A DNA stretch of 64,000 nucleotides from JAWRCU01 sp033542235 (GCF_033542235.1 NZ_JAWRCU010000004.1:124001-188000), one strand, 5' to 3'; numbered from the stretch's first letter, positions 1 through 9,409 are shown. Numbers and translations: made by a program. The notes: generated by a model from the letters alone, not told the origin.

Positions 1-1
1 G

Positions 2-466
2 ACGGGCTGGCCAGGCCTGCGCGCCAAGCTCTTCCATACCGCATTCCTGATCCGCCGGCCAATGACGCTTGGCGTGAGAGCGGCGATTCATGACCAGGCG
101 AAGCAGGCGATCTTCCTGATCCGACACACTTATGTGCCTGGCTGGCATTTTCCGGGCGGCGGCGTCGAGCGCGACGAGACGGCCGAAACGGCGCTCGAAC
201 GCGAGGTCAGGGAAGAGTGCGACATCGCACTCATAGCGCCGCCCGTGCTGAGGTCTGTGCATTTCAATCGACAATCCAGCCCGCGCGATCATGTCCTGTT
301 CTACCTGGTCAGCCATTTCCGTGTAGTGGCCGAGAAGAAGCGGGACAGAGAGATCGCCGAAGCACGGTTCTTCCCGATCGACCGGCTCCCAGAGGATACC
401 ACGCCTGCAACGCGCCGGCGGCTCGCGGAGTTGTTCGACGGGGCGAAAGCTTCCGCATATTGGTAG
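2..466 (+). CDS. NUDIX hydrolase, 5' end cut by window edge
   Basis: Hydrolase of nucleoside-diphosphate-linked compounds, substrate unknown. The reading frame is open to the left edge, so the first residues lie outside the window. A methionine codon at 62 (MTLGVRAAIHD) could be an internal start, but the upstream in-frame residues (LFHTAFLIRRP) read like normal protein and match the way related rhizobial NUDIX proteins begin, so I treat the gene as 5'-partial. The Nudix box is visible as GGVERDE followed by REVREE; the usual glycine after the EE-x position is aspartate (REVREECDI). The family signature otherwise holds. It ends just before a palindromic repeat and converges on the next gene. 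Confidence 0.85.
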   Translation, partial: TGWPGLRAKLFHTAFLIRRPMTLGVRAAIHDQAKQAIFLIRHTYVPGWHFPGGGVERDETAETALEREVREECDIALIAPPVLRSVHFNRQSSPRDHVLFYLVSHFRVVAEKKRDREIAEARFFPIDRLPEDTTPATRRRLAELFDGAKASAYW

Positions 467-480
467 CGCTGGCTTTTGTC

Positions 481-525
481 GACGCATCCGGTTCTTCCGA
501 AAACCGCTGCGGGTCCGATGCGCTA
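481..525. repeat. Family B palindromic repeat, short form
   Basis: GC-rich dyad beginning gacgcatccgg and ending ggtccgatgcgcta around a core ttccgaaaaccgctgcg. The same core and ends recur near 12000, 35690, 37220 and 51620. It lies between two convergent genes, and the cta at 523-525 is the stop codon (TAG) of the minus-strand gene, so the repeat supplies the end of that reading frame. It may also act as a transcription terminator hairpin. Confidence 0.7.
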
Positions 526-1512
526 CGCCGTCTCCGCAAACCTGTCGCGGTCGTGCGGGGCCGAGTAGTCCAGCTCCGGCCCGAGCGGCACGATGCGCGT
601 AGGGTTCACGGTGGCATGGCTGCGGTAATAATGCATCTTGATGTGGTGCAGGTTGACGGTTTCTGCGACTCCCGGCACCTGATAAAGGTCGCGTAGATAG
701 TTCGACAGGTTCGGATAGTCGGCGATCCGCCGCAGATTGCATTTGAAGTGCCCGACATAGACCGGGTCGAAGCGCACCAGCGTGGTGAAGAGCCGCCAGT
801 CGGCTTCGGTGATGCGGCCGCCGACCAGATAGCGCTGTCGTGCAAGCCGTTCTTCCAGCATCTCGAGCGTGGCGAACAGCTCGCGGAAAGCCTCCTCATA
901 GGCGACCTGCGTCGTTGCAAAGCCGGCACGATAGACGCCGTTGTTCACCGATGGGTAAACCAGAGCGTTGATGCGGTCGATCTCGCCGCGAAGCCGTTCC
1001 GGATAGAAATCGAGCGATGCATCACCCCACTCGTCAAAGGCCGAGTTCAGCATCCGGATTATCTCGGACGATTCGTTGGAGACGATTGTTTCCAGCTTCC
1101 GGTCCCACAGCACTGGTACCGTGACACGGCCGGAATAGGCAGGTTCCGCCCTGGTATAGATCTGATGCAGGAACTGTAGGCCGTAGAGCGTGTCGCCAGT
1201 AGCACCGTCCTCTGTGCGAAAGGTCCAGCCGTCCTTGCCCATGAAATGATGGACGACCGAGACCGATATGACATTCGTGAGCCGCTTCAGCGCACGGAAA
1301 ATCAGCGTGCGATGCGCCCAGGGACAGGCGTAAGAGACATAAAGGTGATAGCGGCCGGCTTCAGCCTTGAATCCGCCCTTTCCGGTCGGACCAGGCGCCC
1401 CGTCCGGGGTAACCCAGTTGCGGAACGGAGACTCCTGCCGAACGAAGCGGCCGCCCGTATCGGAGGTCGCGTACCATTTGTCCTGCCAATTGCCTTCGAC
1501 CAGAAGACCCAT
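523..1512 (-). CDS. Glutathionyl-hydroquinone reductase (YqjG/ECM4 family)
   Basis: Xi-class glutathione transferase that reduces glutathionyl-hydroquinones to hydroquinone with a second glutathione, in the cytoplasm. At 329 aa it has the usual family length. The N-terminal thioredoxin-like domain carries the active-site motif YACPWAHR, with the catalytic cysteine near residue 63. The C-terminal helical GST domain includes YLVGGRITEADWRLFTTLVRFD and the segment NPTRIVPLGP typical of the family. The ATG at 1512 is preceded by GGAG about 6 nt upstream. The gene stands alone and converges with the upstream NUDIX gene. Its TAG stop lies in a palindromic repeat. Function is confident; the in vivo quinone substrate is unknown. 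Confidence 0.92.
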   Translation of the reverse strand: MGLLVEGNWQDKWYATSDTGGRFVRQESPFRNWVTPDGAPGPTGKGGFKAEAGRYHLYVSYACPWAHRTLIFRALKRLTNVISVSVVHHFMGKDGWTFRTEDGATGDTLYGLQFLHQIYTRAEPAYSGRVTVPVLWDRKLETIVSNESSEIIRMLNSAFDEWGDASLDFYPERLRGEIDRINALVYPSVNNGVYRAGFATTQVAYEEAFRELFATLEMLEERLARQRYLVGGRITEADWRLFTTLVRFDPVYVGHFKCNLRRIADYPNLSNYLRDLYQVPGVAETVNLHHIKMHYYRSHATVNPTRIVPLGPELDYSAPHDRDRFAETA

Positions 1513-1774
1513 GGGCTACTCCTTTATGTTTGCCTGCATTTAGGCAAGAAGTTCGCAAACGGGAAACGGTCAGGCGTGAACGGATCGTCAACCGACCGCT
1601 CGATTTGACGAAATCCGCGATTGCGATCATCGGTTTTTGCTGCTAGCGGAGCGTGCATGTCTCTGACCCGGATCAACCGACGACGAATGGGCTCCCGCGC
1701 TTGAACCAGCGCTGACCGGCCGTGCCGCGCCATTTCGGCAACCCATTTCCTCGCATCCGGATCCATAGAGACCC

Positions 1775-2359
1775 ATGAATATCGCCGACGTCGCATATCT
1801 GCCGGAACAGCCGGCGCACGACCCCGAAATCGAGCACATCAATGAAGAGGCCTTCGGGCCAGGTCGCTTTGCACGCGCCGCCTACAAGATACGCGAGGGC
1901 GGACCGCATGAGCGCACGCTCTCCTTCGTTGCCGTCTATCAAGGCGCGGTGATCGCATCGGTGCGCATGACGCGCATCGCTGCGGGGGAGGGCAGGGCGC
2001 TGCTGCTCGGGCCGCTTGCCGTGAGGCCGGACTACAAGAACCTCGGCATCGGGAGGAGGCTGGTGCGCTTTGCCATCGAGGCGGCTGAGCAGGCCGACGC
2101 AGGTGCAGTCGTTCTGGTCGGCGATGAGCCCTATTACGGGCCGCTGGGATTCGGCCGCGTGCCGCGCGGTCAGCTGTCGATGCCGCGGCCGGTCGACCTC
2201 GACCGCATCCTGGCCGTCGAGCTGAAGCCGGGAGCCTTGGCGAAGCTGAAAGGGATGGCCGACCACGAGGATCGGGTGAGCAAGCAGACAATCCCTTCTC
2301 CCCGTTTACGGGGAGAAGGTGGCCCGAAGGGCCGGATGAGGGGCAGCGCCGAAGTTTGA
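1775..2359 (+). CDS. GNAT N-acetyltransferase with repeat-encoded C-terminus
   Basis: Acetyl-CoA-dependent N-acetyltransferase of YhbS type, acceptor unknown. The acetyl-CoA-binding segment is LGPLAVRPDYKNLGIGRRL (about residues 78-96), followed by VVLVGDEPYYGPLGFGRVP, a classic motif of this subfamily. The ATG at 1775 begins MNIADVAYLPEQP. The normal domain ends near residue 170. The last 22 or so residues, from IPSPRLRGEGG to GSAEV, are encoded by the left arm of a dispersed palindromic repeat starting at 2294, so the natural C-terminus appears to have been replaced by repeat-encoded sequence. Whether the tail affects activity cannot be told. Confidence 0.88.
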   Translation: MNIADVAYLPEQPAHDPEIEHINEEAFGPGRFARAAYKIREGGPHERTLSFVAVYQGAVIASVRMTRIAAGEGRALLLGPLAVRPDYKNLGIGRRLVRFAIEAAEQADAGAVVLVGDEPYYGPLGFGRVPRGQLSMPRPVDLDRILAVELKPGALAKLKGMADHEDRVSKQTIPSPRLRGEGGPKGRMRGSAEV

Positions 2360-2420
2360 CAGGTTAGTGCCGCCCCTCATCTGCCTGCCGGCATCTTCTC
2401 CCCGTAAACGGGGAGAAGAA
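2294..2420. repeat. Family A palindromic element, copy 1
   Basis: Large imperfect palindrome. Each arm holds a smaller dyad (cttctccccgtttacggggag at the left, cttctccccgtaaacggggag at the right), flanked by ggatgaggggc at the left and its complement gcccctcat at the right. Similar compound palindromes occur at 33645-33895 and 60162-60422, with the same shared words (a cttctccc-type dyad, ggatgagggg). It occupies the space between convergent genes and runs into the acetyltransferase reading frame. Confidence 0.8.
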
Positions 2421-2427
2421 CCCCCTG

Positions 2428-4494
2428 TCATCTTCCCTCGCGATACCACATCGAGCCCAGCGCCAGGAGCAGCAGGCCAAGTCCGAAGAAGCCGCCGAAC
2501 AGCGGCACCCGCGAGACCGACTTCAGCACGCTGTCATTGGTTGTCTTCAGCCCGATCCAGTCGCGGCCGGAAGCGTCGGCGGCGCTACGAACCGGCACGA
2601 TCGACGGGACGCTCATCCCCATCGAGCTTTCGAGGCGCCGCGCGCTGCCGCCTGTCGCTTCGGCTATCGGCTTCACGATATCTTCCGTCGACACCATGTC
2701 GGCAAATTCCGGTGCGTTGATCGGACCGACCGCGGCAAGGGCGGTGAGATCGCCATTGGCGACCTGGTAGAGGCCGATCTCGCGGGATTCCAGCGTGCCT
2801 GTGAAAACGCCCGGCTCGGACGGCGACAGCTTGACAGTCACGGTTTTGCCGGATGGCGTGATTACTTGGGCCTGGCCGGGGTCGTCGCTCATCGTCTGGC
2901 GGCGGACTTCGAGCGTCATGCCGTGGCCATCGGCGGTCAGCCGCTCTTCCTCGAGCTCCGGCTCCTTCATCAGCCAATGGGCAATACGACGATAGAGCTG
3001 CACATGCGGGCCGCCGCCCTCGTAGCCGCGCGCCCACAGCCAGCCCTGGTCGGACAGAAGCATGCCGACACGGCCCTCGCCCTTGCGGTTGAGCAGGAGC
3101 AGCGGTCGATCGTCAGCGCCTTTCATCACGACCTCTCCCTCGGGATTCTGGACCCCGATGGTTCGGAACCAACGGCTCCAGTGCGGCGGCTCGTTGGCCG
3201 CGCCCTCGAGGCCGCGCGTAACGGGATGGCGTTTCCCCAGGTCCGTGAGGCGCGGATAGTACGCCTTTTCGATGATGTCGCCGGTCGGCATCGCTGGAAG
3301 GGCCGAGATCAGCGGCGTCTTGGCGATCGACTGCTCGCCGGCATATTCGGGGCCGGCAGCGATCAGAAGAGCGCCACCCTTCTCCACATATTCGGAGATG
3401 TAGTCGTAATAGAGGATCGGTAGCACGTCGCGGTGCTGATAGCGGTCGAAAATGATCAGGTCGAACTGGTGGATCTTCTCGACGAACAGCTCGCGCGTCG
3501 GGAAGGCAATCAGCGACAGCTCGTTGATCGGCGTCCCGTCCTGTTTCTCCGGCGGGCGCAGGATCGTGAAGTGGACAAGATCGACCGACGCGTCGGATTT
3601 GAGCAGATTGCGCCAGGTGCGCTCGCCGGCATGCGGCTCACCGGAGACCAGCAGGACACGCAAATTTTCCCGGATGCCGTCGACCAGAGCGATGGCGCGG
3701 TTGTTGACATCGGTCAGCTCGCCGTCGAGATGATCGATCGAGAGCTCAAAGATGTTGCGCCCGGCATTGGGTATGTTGAGATGAAGGGGCATCTCGCGGC
3801 CGATCTCGGCCTGCTCGGTCGAAACGGGCTGGCCGTTCACACTGACGCGCACATTGACCGTGCCGGTCTCGCCCTGGGCGCCGATCACGCGATAAGTCAT
3901 GTCGAGCGGCTTGCCGACAATGCCGAAGCGCGGAGCGCGCTCGAAGCGGATGCGGCGGTCCTTCTCGCCTTCATGGCCGGTAATCAGCGCGTGCAGTGGC
4001 GCATTGAAGCCGGCTGCCGATTTGGGCACGTCGTGGATTTGGCCGTCGGTCACCATGATCGCGCCACCGATGCGTGAGGGCGGCACGTCTCGCAAGGCAC
4101 CTTGCAAGGCGCCGAACAGACGCGTCTCGGTCCGGTCGTCCGCAGCGCCCGCCTGTCCGGCATCGACGACCCGAACGTCGAATTGCTTGAAGCGCGCCAG
4201 GCGATCCTTCAGGGCCTGCACCGCCTCGTTCGTCTGCTGTGTCCGGTCACCTATGTCTTGGCTCTGGCTACGGTCGACGACCAGCGCCACGACGCTCTTC
4301 AGCGGGTCGCGCACCTCGTCGAGCAATACGGGGTTGAACAGCGCGAGCGCCAACGCGACGAACGCCGCGAGCCGGAAGACCGCACCGCGCTGGCGAAACA
4401 GAAGGCCCGCGATCGCCAGCAACGCGACCGGAACCAGAACTGCCGCGATCAGTGGCCACGACAGAAGCGGTTCGAAAGACAGCGACCAATTCAT
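2428..4494 (-). CDS. Large membrane protein of the MoxR/Bat operon
   Basis: 688 aa, last gene of a four-gene minus-strand operon, 1 nt after the DUF4159 gene. Two hydrophobic helices at the N-terminus (LLSWPLIAAVLVPVALL and AAFVALALALFNPVLL) and one at the C-terminus (VPLFGGFFGLGLLLLALGSM) flank a large, presumably periplasmic region. That region has a von Willebrand A-like start (VVALVVDRSQSQ and IMVTDGQIHD) and a glutamine-amidotransferase-like fold segment (LLIAAGPEYAGEQS). In alphaproteobacteria it regularly follows MoxR, DUF58 and DUF4159 genes. I infer a role in a MoxR-driven envelope or metal-insertion complex; no catalytic residues are evident and the exact function is unknown. Confidence 0.85.
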   Translation of the reverse strand: MNWSLSFEPLLSWPLIAAVLVPVALLAIAGLLFRQRGAVFRLAAFVALALALFNPVLLDEVRDPLKSVVALVVDRSQSQDIGDRTQQTNEAVQALKDRLARFKQFDVRVVDAGQAGAADDRTETRLFGALQGALRDVPPSRIGGAIMVTDGQIHDVPKSAAGFNAPLHALITGHEGEKDRRIRFERAPRFGIVGKPLDMTYRVIGAQGETGTVNVRVSVNGQPVSTEQAEIGREMPLHLNIPNAGRNIFELSIDHLDGELTDVNNRAIALVDGIRENLRVLLVSGEPHAGERTWRNLLKSDASVDLVHFTILRPPEKQDGTPINELSLIAFPTRELFVEKIHQFDLIIFDRYQHRDVLPILYYDYISEYVEKGGALLIAAGPEYAGEQSIAKTPLISALPAMPTGDIIEKAYYPRLTDLGKRHPVTRGLEGAANEPPHWSRWFRTIGVQNPEGEVVMKGADDRPLLLLNRKGEGRVGMLLSDQGWLWARGYEGGGPHVQLYRRIAHWLMKEPELEEERLTADGHGMTLEVRRQTMSDDPGQAQVITPSGKTVTVKLSPSEPGVFTGTLESREIGLYQVANGDLTALAAVGPINAPEFADMVSTEDIVKPIAEATGGSARRLESSMGMSVPSIVPVRSAADASGRDWIGLKTTNDSVLKSVSRVPLFGGFFGLGLLLLALGSMWYREGR

Positions 4495-4495
4495 G

Positions 4496-7348
4496 CTACT
4501 GCCCCAGTCGTTCGAGCAGGATCGGCACGTGCACCTGGTCGGATTTGTAGTTGCCGGTCAGCATGTACATCATGATGTTGACGCCGGCCCGGTAGGCATA
4601 GATGCGCTGCATCGGGTCCGACGGCACGGTCGGCAACAGCGCATTGCCATTCTCGTCGACTGCCCAGGCGCCTGCAAAGTCATTCGCCGTGATCATGATC
4701 GGGCTCACGCCGTCTCCCGTGCGCACCGGGCGGTTTTCCGTATTGCTTGCCTCAGCCGAAGCCTCGACCCACAGCGGGCTGCCGTTGAAGCGGCCCGGGA
4801 ACTCGGGAAGGATATAGAAGGCCTTGGTGAGCACGTGGTCAGAGGGCACCGGCTCCAGCGGCGGGACGTTGAGATGCGCGAGAATGTCGCGCAGCCGCTC
4901 GGTGGCTGGCGTCACCTGGCTTCCGTCGATCGCCGAGGCATACTGGTCCCGCGTGTCGAACAGCACCGTCCCGCCCTGCTTCATGTAAGCATCGACACGG
5001 GCGATCGCGTCTTCTGTCGGCATCGCCGCACTCGGGTCGATCGGCCAATAGATGAGCGGATAGAAGGATAGCTCGTCCGTGGCGATGTCGACGCCGGAGG
5101 GGTCCCCCGGCTCCAAAGCCGTCTTGTCGATCAGGAATTTCGTCAGACCCTCGAGCCCGGCGCGGCTGATCGAATCGACGGCGCCGTTGCCGGTCAGAAC
5201 ATAGGCGAGCCGGGTCTTGGAAATCGCATCGATTGCTTGCACATCGGTCGGCTTCGCGTCATTGCCGGCCGCTGCCGGGGCAGGGTTCTGCGCATGGGCA
5301 TCAGGTATGAAGGCGCTCAAAGCCAAACCTGCCGTGAGGAACCCAACCACGCCGACGGCGGCCGCAGCGCGTTGAGCTCGCTTCGCGCGGCGTGTGAGCT
5401 GGCCGCCCATCCACAAGACAGCGAGCGCGTCGAGCGCCATAAGCAGCAGAGCCAAGCCCACCAACGGTCCCTTGAAGGGAACTGAATCATCGAAGGCGTA
5501 GGGTATGTTGGTGACAGGCGTCGTGATCTCAGGCCTGGCTATCGGCACAAACGAAGCGTCGGCCGGCAGAAGATTGTGGGCGAGCAGACCCTCCTCCGTG
5601 CCGTAGAGGCCGGGCGGGTTCTCGATCGTGATGGCGGTGGCGCCCGGCATCAGCGGCCTTGCTTCGGGGGGCGGCGGCACCAAGATTCCCCTGGCGTCGA
5701 TCATGCGATGCGGGGCGAGCGCTGTCTGCTGGCCCTCGGCGTTAGGGGCAGCCGTGCCCTGGTTGCGCGAGAGCTGGACCAGGCGGCGCAGCATCTCGAC
5801 GAAGCTGCCGGAGATCGGCAAATTCGACCACGTCGCCTCAGGGGTGATGTGAAATAGAACCACCGTGCCCTTGCCACGGCGCGCGCCGGTAACAAGCGGC
5901 GTCCCGTCTGCGAGATTGGCCCAGGTGCGCTCGGCGATATCGGGGGTCGGCTCGGCAAGCACCTGGCGGGACACCGTGACCTCCGATGGCGGCGTCAGGT
6001 CGCCGAACGGACCGGTCGCGGGGAAGTCGCTCACCGGCTGCGGCTCGGTCCATGAGAGCGCGCCGCCGAGCGCGCGTTCGCCGGTCCGCAAGCGTACCGG
6101 CAGCAGCTCCTCGTCATAGGCGGCAGCCGCGAGCCGCGAGCCGGCGAAACGCACCAGCGTGCCTCCGTTATGAACCCAGTCGACCAGCTTGGCGCGGGCG
6201 CTGTCGGGGATGGTGCCTATGTCAGCCAGTACGATCATCGCAGGCTTCTGCTCGATCAGCTGCGGAATCGAAATCGCGAGGTCGGCATTACCCGGCTCGG
6301 TGAGATCGGCAAAAGGCTGGAGCGCCCGACGGATATAGTAGAGCGGCGACAGCAGCGGCTGTGCCTGGTCGGAATCGGCTTGCGACAGCAACCCGACCCG
6401 ACGGCGCTTCGAATTCTCGTCGAGCACGCGCACGGCGCCGGCATGGTTCTCACCGTCGATCGCAATCGAGGCAAAATCATTCCTGAGCTCGAACGGCACC
6501 GCCATGCGCCCGCTGCCCGTGTTCTGACCGGGTCCGAAGCTGATCGCCGCGTCGGCGATGCGACGGCCTTTGTCGTCGAAGGCCCCCGCAGTCACCTGAC
6601 GCGGGGCGGGGTCTCCAGGCGCCCGGATTGCGGTGAGCACAAAAGCGTCGGCGTCGTTCTCGGATGCGGTGAGGCCAGCCATGCCGAGGCGGTCAGACGT
6701 GGCCCAGACGAGGTTGGCCGGGTTCTTCGACAGCAGCTCCTTGAATGCAGCCTCGTCACCCTTGGCGGCCAAACCATCCGACAGCACGGCGATGGTAGCG
6801 CCCGGCACGGCGCCGAGGGCCCCTGCCACGCGCGCAAAGACAGCCGGCCGGTCTACCGGCACCGGGCGCGGCCTGGCAGCGCGCAGATGGTCGAGCGCGG
6901 CCTGAGCGTCGAACGGGCCGACGTCGACGTTCGGCTTCTCCGCTGTGAAGGCGATCAGCACGGGCTCGTTCTTGGCGCGGGCATCCGCGATCAGGCGCTC
7001 GGCGGTGGCGACACGCTTGTCCCAATCCTTTGCACTCGCCCAGCCATTGTCGATGACCAGCGCGACTGCCGAGCCAGTTGCCGTGACGCCCTCGCGCGGA
7101 TTGTAGATCGGCTCGGCAAGGGCGAAAATGATCAGTGCAGCCATGACCAGGCGCAGCAGGGTCAGCCACCAGGGGCTCCGGTGCGGCGTCTCCTCAGTCC
7201 TCAGCACGCGTGCCAGGATCTTCAACGGCGGGAAAATCTCTGCCTGAGGCCTTGGCGGAGTAAGGCGTAGCAGCCACCAGATCGCCGGCAGCGCGATCAG
7301 CCCAAACAGAACCGCTGGGAAACCGAAACTCAGCGGAAGCCAGCTCAT
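4496..7348 (-). CDS. BatA-N-terminal / DUF4159 membrane protein
   Basis: 950 aa. The N-terminal region has two helices and the aerotolerance-regulator (BatA) pattern (PLKILARVLRTEETPHRSP then WWLTLLRLVMAALIIFALAE). Next come a von Willebrand A-like domain (ALVIDNGWASAKDWDK), a large extracytoplasmic part, a helix near residues 625-645 (GPLVGLALLLMALDALAVLW) and a second one around 660. The last 220 residues form a DUF4159 domain (FYPLIYWPIDPSAAMPTEDA, LFDTRDQYASA, LTKAFYILPEFPGRF). The ATG at 7348 follows the TAG of the DUF58 gene directly. Context argues for a membrane partner of the MoxR ATPase; the biochemical role is not known. Confidence 0.9.
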   Translation of the reverse strand: MSWLPLSFGFPAVLFGLIALPAIWWLLRLTPPRPQAEIFPPLKILARVLRTEETPHRSPWWLTLLRLVMAALIIFALAEPIYNPREGVTATGSAVALVIDNGWASAKDWDKRVATAERLIADARAKNEPVLIAFTAEKPNVDVGPFDAQAALDHLRAARPRPVPVDRPAVFARVAGALGAVPGATIAVLSDGLAAKGDEAAFKELLSKNPANLVWATSDRLGMAGLTASENDADAFVLTAIRAPGDPAPRQVTAGAFDDKGRRIADAAISFGPGQNTGSGRMAVPFELRNDFASIAIDGENHAGAVRVLDENSKRRRVGLLSQADSDQAQPLLSPLYYIRRALQPFADLTEPGNADLAISIPQLIEQKPAMIVLADIGTIPDSARAKLVDWVHNGGTLVRFAGSRLAAAAYDEELLPVRLRTGERALGGALSWTEPQPVSDFPATGPFGDLTPPSEVTVSRQVLAEPTPDIAERTWANLADGTPLVTGARRGKGTVVLFHITPEATWSNLPISGSFVEMLRRLVQLSRNQGTAAPNAEGQQTALAPHRMIDARGILVPPPPEARPLMPGATAITIENPPGLYGTEEGLLAHNLLPADASFVPIARPEITTPVTNIPYAFDDSVPFKGPLVGLALLLMALDALAVLWMGGQLTRRAKRAQRAAAAVGVVGFLTAGLALSAFIPDAHAQNPAPAAAGNDAKPTDVQAIDAISKTRLAYVLTGNGAVDSISRAGLEGLTKFLIDKTALEPGDPSGVDIATDELSFYPLIYWPIDPSAAMPTEDAIARVDAYMKQGGTVLFDTRDQYASAIDGSQVTPATERLRDILAHLNVPPLEPVPSDHVLTKAFYILPEFPGRFNGSPLWVEASAEASNTENRPVRTGDGVSPIMITANDFAGAWAVDENGNALLPTVPSDPMQRIYAYRAGVNIMMYMLTGNYKSDQVHVPILLERLGQ

Positions 7349-8263
7349 CTACGCAGCTCCATGCCTGAAGGCACCTTCGCCGCTCAGCGCAAAATGCACC
7401 CTAACCAGCGCTTCTGAGGCGAGCCTGTCGGTATGGTTGACCGTGTAGCTCCAGCCCAGGCGCTTACACCATGATTCAAGCTCGGACCTGCGGGCGAGAT
7501 AGGCATTGCGGTAGTCGGCGGAGAACGTCTCTGCGCGGCCCGCGGTCAATTTGTCGCCGGTCTCCGGGTCGGTGAACTCGGTGCGGCCGGCATAGGGGAA
7601 CGTCTCTTCCACTGGGTCGGCGATCTCGATCAGATGTGCGCGGACTCCGTGGCGCGCCAGCACATCGAGCCATGACATGGTCTCCTCGAACGGATCGAGG
7701 AAATCGCTGGCAAGCACGATATCCGAGAAACGGCGGATCATCGACAGGTCGGGCTTGGTCGGCAGATCCCCGGCGTGATCGAGCCGCGCGGCAAGACGCT
7801 CGGAGCCGCTCCTTGCCGCGAACGGATCGGTGAGGCCCGGCCAGGCGATGCGCTCTCCGCCGCGCGATAGAAGCTCGGCGAGCGCGAGGATCAGCACCAA
7901 GGCACGAGATTCCTTCGAGACGGAAGCGCCACGCGACTTGAAAAGCATCGAAGGCGAGGGGTCGGCCCACAGCCAGACCGTATGCGCGGCCTCCCATTCG
8001 CGGTCGCGGACGTAGGTGTGGTCGTCGCGCGCCGAACGCCGCCAGTCGATACGGGAGATCGCCTCTCCCTCGACATAGGGCCGGAATTGCCAGAAATTCT
8101 CGCCGATGCCGTGCTTCCTGCGGCCATGCCAGCCGGCAATCACCGTATTGACGACGCGGCGGGCCTCGATCAGCAGATCGGGTACAAGTGCGGCGCGCAT
8201 TCGCGCCCTTGCAAGTGCCTCCCTGGTGGCAACCGGTACAGTCGCCTCTCCGATGCGTGCCAT
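7349..8263 (-). CDS. DUF58 domain-containing protein
   Basis: 304 aa counted from the ATG at 8263, which shares its A with the TGA stop of the MoxR gene (TGATG coupling); a TTG one codon earlier is possible. The DUF58 signature is clear: ENFWQFRPYVEGEAISRIDW then ARDDHTYVRDREWE. It is followed by a VWA-like fold (TVWLWADPSPSM, DIVLASDFLDPFEE). DUF58 proteins are standard partners of MoxR AAA+ ATPases and are thought to act as adaptors in protein or cofactor maturation. Here it sits between MoxR and two membrane proteins, all translationally coupled. No enzyme activity can be assigned. Confidence 0.92.
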   Translation of the reverse strand: MARIGEATVPVATREALARARMRAALVPDLLIEARRVVNTVIAGWHGRRKHGIGENFWQFRPYVEGEAISRIDWRRSARDDHTYVRDREWEAAHTVWLWADPSPSMLFKSRGASVSKESRALVLILALAELLSRGGERIAWPGLTDPFAARSGSERLAARLDHAGDLPTKPDLSMIRRFSDIVLASDFLDPFEETMSWLDVLARHGVRAHLIEIADPVEETFPYAGRTEFTDPETGDKLTAGRAETFSADYRNAYLARRSELESWCKRLGWSYTVNHTDRLASEALVRVHFALSGEGAFRHGAA

Positions 8264-9273
8264 CAACCCGCTTTCTTGACCAGCCTCGCAACGACGTCGC
8301 GCACGGTCATTCCCTCGGCGCGCGCCGCAAAGGTCAGCGCCATCCGATGCTGCAGCACCGGTTCGGCCAGCGCCTTGATGTCGTCTATGGACGGCGCAAG
8401 CCGGCCATCATAAAGCGCCCGGGCGCGTGCGCAAAGCGTCAGCGCCTGGCTGGCGCGTGGGCCGGGGCCCCAGGCTACATGCTTGTCGGTTTCTACGCCG
8501 CCCTGGCCGGGGCGCGCCGAGCGTACCAGCGCGAGGATGGCCTCGACCACCGTCTCGGGCACCGGCATGCGGCGAATCAGTATCTGTATCTCTTTCAGCC
8601 GCTCGGCCGTGAGCACGTTTTCGGCGCGTGCATCATCTATGCCTGTCGTCTCAAGGAGGATGCGCCGCTCGGCATCGAGCTCCGGATAGGGCACGTCGAT
8701 CTGCATCAGGAAGCGATCGAGCTGGGCTTCCGGTAGCGGATAGGTGCCTTCCTGCTCCAGCGGGTTCTGGGTCGCAAGCACATGGAAGGGAGAAGGCAGG
8801 TCGTGACGCTCGCCGGCGACGGTGACGTGATACTCCTGCATGGATTGCAAGAGCGCCGACTGCGTGCGCGGGCTGGCGCGGTTGATCTCGTCGGCCATCA
8901 GAAGCTGCGCGAAGATCGGGCCGGGAATGAAGCGGAAGGATCTGCGACCGCTGTCGTCCTGCTCCAGTACCTCTGAACCGAGGATGTCGGACGGCATCAG
9001 GTCGGGCGTGAACTGAATACGCCGCCCGTCGAGACCGAGCACAACCCCGAGCGTTTCGACCAGCTTGGTCTTGGCAAGCCCGGGCACACCCACCAGTAAC
9101 GAATGTCCGCCGGCCAGGATCGCAACAAGCGTACGCTCGATCACGCTCTCCTGGCCGAAGATGACGCGACCGACGCCTGTGCGGACTTTCGAGATGTCGG
9201 CCAGGGCTCGTTCGGCCTCGGCCACCATTTCACGTTCGCTCAACAGGGGTTCCTTGATGACTGCCACGCTCAT
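8263..9273 (-). CDS. MoxR-family AAA+ ATPase
   Basis: ATP-driven chaperone-like protein that heads the operon. I chose the ATG at 9273 (MSVAVIKEPLL) because AGAAGGGA lies about 10 nt upstream; an in-frame extension to 9348 lacks family-like sequence. Walker A of MoxR type is VGVPGLAKTK (about 61-70), Walker B and the following motif are LLMADEINRASPR, and ATQNPLEQEGTYPLPEAQLD is the sensor-1 region that marks this family. The C-terminal lid domain ends DVVARLVKKAG. Family knowledge: MoxR proteins act with VWA, DUF58 and Bat proteins in maturation or stress tolerance. The client here is unknown. Confidence 0.94.
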   Translation of the reverse strand: MSVAVIKEPLLSEREMVAEAERALADISKVRTGVGRVIFGQESVIERTLVAILAGGHSLLVGVPGLAKTKLVETLGVVLGLDGRRIQFTPDLMPSDILGSEVLEQDDSGRRSFRFIPGPIFAQLLMADEINRASPRTQSALLQSMQEYHVTVAGERHDLPSPFHVLATQNPLEQEGTYPLPEAQLDRFLMQIDVPYPELDAERRILLETTGIDDARAENVLTAERLKEIQILIRRMPVPETVVEAILALVRSARPGQGGVETDKHVAWGPGPRASQALTLCARARALYDGRLAPSIDDIKALAEPVLQHRMALTFAARAEGMTVRDVVARLVKKAG

Positions 9274-9353
9274 GCCGCATCGTCCCTTCTGTTGGGAACG
9301 CCGGCCTTGGCGTTCCGTACCGCAATTCGCAGCTTGGCGGTGCTGCACCTGCG

Positions 9354-9381
9354 AAATTAAATAAGGCTTCTAGACTGACAA
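9354..9381 (-). promoter_or_regulatory. Candidate promoter of the MoxR/Bat operon
   Basis: On the minus strand TTGTCA (9376-9381) and TAATTT (9354-9359) are separated by 16 bp, a fair match to the vegetative sigma consensus. They lie about 80 nt upstream of the MoxR start in the divergent gap shared with the DUF1285 gene. This is sequence match only. Confidence 0.4.
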
Positions 9382-9409
9382 GCGTAACAACAGTGACTAT
9401 TTCGTGACC

